Assembly (NCBI RefSeq): GCF_964355755.1
Contig: NC_092672.1
Location: forward strand, 36,452,501-36,516,500
DNA: 64,000 bases
Source: Antedon mediterranea
Lineage: Eukaryota > Echinodermata > Crinoidea > Comatulida > Antedonidae
Direction of reading: 5' to 3'
The translations under genes were made by a program, and so were the position numbers. The notes below the pieces were generated by a model. The model ran no database searches, had not been told where the DNA came from, and saw nothing but the letters and a program-made list of their open reading frames with translations. The first letter of the stretch is position 1, and each line of letters begins with the position of its first letter. Positions 61,801-64,000 of this stretch are shown here, piece after piece.

Positions 61801-63605
61801 CAAGGCCACATTTATTCGTCAAATAAGGTTTATAATTAATACAGAATATTAATTTTTGTTTTATTTCACCTTATTTATAGAGGGTGACCCTAGACAGAGT
61901 ATGCTAACAACCAGGGGCCCCTCTTGATGAGTTATGATAAGTGTCTGTGTGTGACAGTGGCTGTGTGTGTACTCGTACACCAGGGTAACTCCTTACTCAT
62001 CTCGAAAGATGTACTAGGTTCATGAATCAAATGTGTACACTGGACCATGTATGCTTATAAATAAAAATACAAATAAGAAACATAGTATGTCAAGTGCATA
62101 TTTGAGTTTATGATGATCACTAAATATTGACTTAATATTTAATTGTCATTTATTAGAAAATACAGTAAAAAAAAAACCACATTACCAAAGAAATAGTAAG
62201 TTAAGTACTTATCATGGAGTAATGGTGCTATATTCTGTCATTTAATGAAGTCTAGTTCTTTTATTACAAAGAATATTTAGGAGGAAAAATTTTACTATAT
62301 GCATTTTAAATTTCTTTTTATTTCAGAGTCCTCCAAACTTCTTCATCAAAACGACAGATTACAGCCATCATTACACGCCAGCCGTCGTCTTGCAAGGTGG
62401 TGATGTAGAATCGGAAACAATGAGTGTTACAAGTCACGAAAGTCCACCTGTAAGCAAATTAATTTAAATTTTATGCAAAGTAGAAATATTTGAGTATAAT
62501 TGTAAGATTTGAGTATAATTGTAAGCATAATGAGTACCCAGGGTTGATTGAAGCTAAGTTTCATTTTACTTAGATCATTACCTTATTCATTACCAATTAA
62601 TGTAATGTACCTGTAGACCATGTGACACATACGGTCACCATTTGTAAAATGAATAGCTTGTCATAAATATCAAAACACTACATGCAGCCAATTAGTAGAA
62701 CCCCTATTAGGAGGACACCTTGGAGGCTGTCCCTTTAATAGGGTATAATATGGTTGGTTGAGTGGAGCTGTAGCTTGGTGGTTATGATGCTTGGCTACCA
62801 ATCTAAGGGTCCTGTCATATGTCAGGGTTTTTTTCTCATGACAAATTACAACTCCACTCCCAAAGACTTAATAATAAGTCTTTGTTTATGTAGAGCATCT
62901 TGTGTATATGTTTGTCTTGTGAACAGGATTGCCACCTTTAAGAAGGATAGTGAATGAATTCACTTGTGGTAATCCTTGGCAATTTGCCTAAAATGAGAAT
63001 TAAAAAAAAACAAAACATATATGGCTCTTGTTTGTGTCATAAGAATGTGTCCACTTAATAGCTGTAACTCAAAAGAAAGGGTTGTAATGTATAATATATA
63101 CAAACATCTCACATTATGTTGGATGTATTCAATTTTCTGGTTTTACTTTATTTTCAGTAGCATCTTTGTATATGTGCCCATATTTTCTAATCTTTTTTTC
63201 CCCATTTTCCATTAGAGTCCTCGAGAATCAACGTTTTTTGACGACACCAGCTTCCAAGATCTGCTAGTGGATGTAGATGCTGCCCAGCAGAATGGTCAGT
63301 TCAATTCACCACCACCAAGAGATGACCGGTAATGACCAATTTATTTAGACAATATGTGTAAAAATACTAGTATACTTATTTTACATTTTTCTTATTTTCC
63401 TTTTAAATTAACAATATAATTATTTTATTGTTTGTTTAGGGATTGGTTGATTGACCAACTGAGGCAAGAGATTAGTAACTTAAAGTTTGAACTTGAGCGA
63501 GTGAAAAAAGACGACCAGAGAATCATGGATGATATGAAGAAAAAGCTGATGGACTTAACGAGACAACTAGAGGAGTATCGATCTATAGGAAGACAAATGG
63601 TTGAT
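43845..63605 (+). CDS. HIP1: HIP1/HIP1R (Sla2 family) endocytic adaptor, 5' part (12 exons, continues past window)
   Basis: This family links clathrin-coated pits to actin through an N-terminal ANTH lipid-binding domain, a coiled coil and a C-terminal talin-like I/LWEQ domain. Exons seen: 43845-43919, 56663-56726, 57242-57384, 57765-57821, 58268-58348, 59110-59192, 59466-59527, 60458-60598, 61577-61710, 62327-62449, 63216-63328, 63440-63605. All are GT-AG with continuous phase over 1242 nt (414 codons). ANTH (about residues 26-290): ITKAINSQEVPVKEKHVR, STFWTVVTRLP, CWKFCHTLHKLMREGHEH, LPADILDGHRDRFKKQF, RRLIQVPTLP. LLVDVDAAQQN (337-347) aligns with the clathrin-box region of HIP1. From about residue 360 a charged heptad-type coiled coil begins. 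Exon 12 ends in a good donor (GTAAGT), so the coiled-coil remainder and I/LWEQ domain lie beyond 64000. Invertebrates usually have one gene for HIP1 and HIP1R. Confidence 0.95.
44355..44660. mobile_element. MITE family A, copy 10, interrupted by a nested insert
   Basis: Left MITE words TAGTTTGACAAAAAAGTGTG and ATGTGCCC stop at about 44382. The MITE resumes at about 44580 with 'GTAGTGGTATGCCCAAATAT' and 'GATATGACATCATCATGTCC'. The roughly 195 bp between begins CCATATACCCGGGAAAAATTTC and ends GAAATTATTCCCTGTATACTG, an imperfect inverted repeat of its own, so it is probably a nested MITE. Confidence 0.65.
46649..48030. mobile_element. Non-autonomous TTAA transposon, 1.38 kb
   Basis: Terminal inverted repeats AGTGGAGCTACACTCAGA (left) and TCTGAGTGGAGCTCCACT (right) match at 17 of 18 positions. 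They are flanked by TTAA (46645-46648, 48031-48034). The interior contains several CGCG/GCGC-containing words and AGGCCTAG motifs but no transposase. The termini differ from those of the elements at 9.6 and 19.2 kb, so it belongs to a different family. Confidence 0.85.
48211..48360. mobile_element. MITE family A, copy 11
   Basis: Left end 'TAAGTTCTGTATACACAATC', two GGTAGTG/AGTAGTG units in the centre, right end 'TTTGATAGTGTAGACAGAGC'. It abuts, as copy 6 does downstream of CPD, the shared segment that was the target of the 2.67-kb element. Confidence 0.88.
48373..51044. mobile_element. Long-inverted-repeat transposon, 2.67 kb, TSD CAA
   Basis: The ends are TAGTCCAGTCAAAAATCACC (left) and its reverse complement (right, ending CTGGACTA). 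The arms pair over about 820 bp: 48373 to about 49195 with about 50210 to 51044, with few mismatches in the outer 750 bp. A middle of about 1 kb carries no recognisable protein. The flanks are CAA on both sides (48370-48372 and 51045-51047). The empty site reads ACAG-CAA-TACAGCATTC in the related copy at 33700-33712 (reverse strand). No transposase was found, so the element is non-autonomous. The superfamily was not assigned. Confidence 0.9.
51045..51190 (-). repeat. Right half of the CPD-flank-like segment
   Basis: 'AACACTGGCAAACAAGGAGT' and 'GAATTCTGAGTACAACATTT' continue the reverse complement of 33575-33705. The segment ends at a MITE family A terminus (TTTAATAGTGTAGACAGAG, about 51180-51198). 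Confidence 0.85.
51194..51385. repeat. 97-bp tandem duplication
   Basis: 'GACAGAGATACTAAATAATC' through 'TTGTCAAAGTCAAATTGATA' is repeated with a 97-bp offset; the copies are nearly identical. Confidence 0.88.
51715..52055. repeat. 49-bp minisatellite, about 7 copies
   Basis: Unit GGTAGAATTAGGTGGAATCC + CCCACCTTCAAAGTCTTGCC + CCTTTGC(G/T)T repeats head to tail. GGTGGAATCCCCCACC-type words are self-complementary. Open frames through it (51924-52270, + strand) arise from the repeat and are not genes. Confidence 0.93.
52206..52272. repeat. Dispersed repeat, copy 1 (pair with 61.87 kb)
   Basis: 'TTATTTATAGAGGGTGACCC' + TAAACAG and 'GGGGCTTCTTGATGA' match 61868-61930 ('TTATTTATAGAGGGTGACCC' + TAGACAG, CCCCTCTTGATGA). 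Confidence 0.75.
52770..52935. mobile_element. MITE family A, copy 12
   Basis: Left end 'TTAAGCTCTGTCTACATTAT'; two ATATGGTAGT units; right end 'AAGTTTGATAGAGCTTTA' with the GTGTAGACA part lost. Confidence 0.85.
54430..54605. repeat. Dispersed repeat with TTTACCTGGAT..CCCCTCC, copy 1
   Basis: 'TTACCTGGATGAACCGACAT' + AGGCCTTT, CTCCCCTCCAAGA and GGCATC(A/G)CCCATG words recur at 57448-57545 and 57563-57735, in the same order. Three copies in HIP1 introns. Confidence 0.7.
54966..55128. mobile_element. MITE family A, copy 13
   Basis: Ends 'AAAGCTCCATCTACACTATC' and 'TTTGATAGTGTGTAGACAGA'; ACCATATTTGAGCATATC units in the centre. Confidence 0.88.
56376..56573. mobile_element. MITE with AGGCCTTGTCTTTT termini
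   Basis: 'CAGGCCTTGTCTTTTAAGG' at the left pairs with 'AAAAGACAAAGCCTGGTA' at the right. 'GAGGAGTGCGATTT' words are repeated inside. It lies about 90 bp upstream of HIP1 exon 2. Confidence 0.72.
57003..57165. mobile_element. MITE family A, copy 14
   Basis: Ends 'AAAGATCTGTCTACACTATC' and 'TTAGATAGTGTAGACAGAGC'; GGTAGTGATATACCCAAAT units in the centre. It lies in HIP1 intron 2. Confidence 0.88.
57448..57735. repeat. Dispersed repeat with TTACCTGGATAAAC, copies 2 and 3
   Basis: Two adjacent partial copies (57448-57545 and 57563-57735) of the repeat at 54430, sharing TACCTGGATAAAC, CCCCTCCAAGACC or CCCCTCTCC, and TACTGTACATACC words. They lie in HIP1 intron 3. Confidence 0.65.
57880..58015. 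mobile_element. MITE family A, copy 15
   Basis: The left end has a small duplication (ACTATCAAACTCTGTCATCA); the right end is 'TTTGATAGTGTAGACAGAGC'. It lies in HIP1 intron 4. Confidence 0.85.
58075..58195 (-). pseudogene. Possible LINE ORF C-terminal remnant
   Basis: On the minus strand an open frame encodes LITWRSTQGKRKVGRPMM. The GKRK.GRP.TW/Y pattern is common near the end of the reverse-transcriptase ORF of many animal non-LTR retrotransposons. The fragment is about 40 residues with no other domain, in HIP1 intron 4 antisense. The match rests on this short motif only. Confidence 0.35.
58532..58668. mobile_element. MITE family B (GGGGAAAATGGCA), copy 2
   Basis: It shares the end words AGGGGAAAATGGCA and TGCCATTTTTTCCC, and the inner 'CTTCCTACTTTCTAGGA' and 'ACATGACCACAGTGCT', with 21524-21645. 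A 112-codon open frame on the minus strand (58936-58598) overlaps it; no function was recognised and no support for a gene was found. Confidence 0.75.
59528..60457 (+). other. HIP1 intron 7, no recognised gene
   Basis: No exon or RNA gene was seen. GGGGGCGCTTTCCTGTG at 60361 carries the GCGCC-type core on the minus strand, and 'GTGTCCCCTTAATAGACG' at 60392 belongs to the repeat family also seen at 38773. Confidence 0.5.
60621..60760. mobile_element. MITE family A, copy 16
   Basis: Ends 'TTAAGCTCTGTCTACACTAT' and 'TTTGATAGTATAGACAGAGC'; a single GGTAGTGATATG unit. It starts about 20 bp after the exon 8 donor of HIP1. Confidence 0.88.
60849..61247. mobile_element. MITE family A, copy 17, with 14-unit internal array
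   Basis: Left end 'TTGTCTACACTATCAAACTA', right end 'TTTTATAGTGTATACATAGC'. The centre (60889-61183) is about 14 tandem copies of a 21-bp unit, GATGTGCCCAAATATGCTAGT with variants (ATAGG, CCAAAA). Because 21 is a multiple of 3, both strands stay open (60856-61241), which gives spurious repeat proteins. Confidence 0.93.
61345..61420. repeat. AATAATAATTTAAA tandem repeat
   Basis: About four units of AATAATAATAATTTAAA lie inside a larger duplicated block; the 'TTATTTAAAATGACAAAA' + TCCTCCTTA words recur at about 61317 and 61513. The block lies just upstream of HIP1 exon 9. Confidence 0.8.
61865..62060 (+). repeat. Dispersed repeat, copy 2, with SINE body piece
   Basis: 61865-61930 matches 52206-52272. 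61978-62050 (CACCAGGGTAACTCCTTACTC, then GTGTACACTGGACCATG) resembles the SINE body at 23058-23150 (CACCGGGGTAACCCCCTACTC, GTGTACACTGGACC). It lies in HIP1 intron 9. Confidence 0.65.
62700..63010 (+). repeat. tRNA-derived SINE with A-rich tail
   Basis: The head at 62760 has an A-box-like TAGCTTGGTGGTTATGATGC; the B-box region (GTCAGGGTTTTTTTC) is degraded. The body ends 'TGGTAATCCTTGGCAATTTG' then ATTAAAAAAAAACAAAAC. The 3' body matches the SINE at 22975-23020 on the other strand. Directly upstream (62698-62745) is a 'CCCCTATTAGGAGGACACC' repeat word. It lies in HIP1 intron 10. Confidence 0.65.
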
Positions 63606-63892
63606 GTAAGTTCTGTTCTAGAATTTGCCTGCTTGTCTTAAGTGCATATTTTAATATTTTCATTTAAATAAAATCAATCTATCAATTCAATTTATTCCAT
63701 AAAACTAAGGATATGTACATCATATATATATATATGTTTATTATTTCCGACTTAGACACAATGTAATGACATAAGCGCAAGTAATTTTACCAATCACAAT
63801 GGGATGGATCACCTGATTATCCAAGTGGGAACCAAACTTAAGCCTCCTATTATTTTTAAATATTGTCTTCAACTCTGTGTACTTGTACTACT

Positions 63893-64000
63893 AAAGCTCT
63901 GTATCAAACTAGTTTGACAAAAAAAGTGTGATGTGCAAAAATATGGTAGTGATATGCCCAAATATGGTAGTGATATGCCCAAATATGGTAGTGATATAAC
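63893..64000. mobile_element. MITE family A, copy 18, cut by the window end
   Basis: 'AAGCTCTGTATCAAACTAGT' then TTGACAAAAAAAGTGTGATG and three 21-bp ATGGTAGTGATATGCCCAA units. The right end lies outside the window. It follows HIP1 exon 12. Confidence 0.85.

Overview
The window looks like an invertebrate deuterostome genome, most likely an echinoderm. It is AT-rich with large introns and consensus GT-AG splicing. It is packed with short inverted-repeat transposons and tRNA- and 5S-derived SINEs, and it carries many AGGCCTAG-type motifs of the kind common in echinoderm DNA. The protein sequences read as animal. The taxonomic call is an inference; the gene calls are not.

Three protein-coding genes can be rebuilt exon by exon with continuous reading phase. 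(1) CPD, carboxypeptidase D, + strand, 7658-33532: 25 coding exons, 1659 codons plus stop. It has a signal peptide, four M14 carboxypeptidase modules each followed by a transthyretin-like module, a transmembrane segment and a cytosolic tail. Modules 1 and 2 keep the catalytic residues; modules 3 and 4 have lost them. (2) FBXO21, - strand, 36691-42605: 12 exons, 599 codons plus stop, with an F-box, a SirB1/transglutaminase-like middle and a C-terminal YccV/HspQ-like domain. (3) HIP1/HIP1R (Sla2 family), + strand, from 43845 past the right edge: 12 exons and 414 codons are present, covering the ANTH domain, a clathrin-box-like motif and the start of the coiled coil. FBXO21 and HIP1 are divergently transcribed from a 1.2-kb interval that also holds two tandem tRNA-Phe(GAA) genes. 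The genes do not form one pathway, although CPD and HIP1 family members both act in post-Golgi and clathrin membrane traffic.

Layout: 1-7540 is gene-free, with a 560-bp-unit satellite at about 2.0-4.5 kb. 7.6-33.5 kb is CPD, its introns full of mobile elements: a TTAA element at 9.6 kb, a 5S-derived SINE at 13.2 kb, tRNA SINEs, a foldback-type element at 23.4-25.7 kb and a 16-bp minisatellite at 31.6-32.0 kb. 33.5-36.7 kb is intergenic repeats. 36.7-42.6 kb is FBXO21. 42.9-43.3 kb holds the tRNA genes. 43.8-64.0 kb is HIP1, whose 12.7-kb first intron holds a TTAA element (46.6-48.0 kb) and a 2.67-kb long-inverted-repeat element (48.37-51.04 kb). One MITE family recurs about 19 times from 9.3 kb to the right edge.

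The strongest leads are: the long-inverted-repeat element, whose empty site can be read elsewhere in this window; a four-module CPD with an in-frame 15-bp minisatellite abutting a splice donor; the foldback element with minisatellite termini; the MITE family with a variable internal 21-bp array; and a CTCF-core-like motif within about 125 bp upstream of all three start codons. No CRISPR, prokaryotic operon or viral gene was seen.
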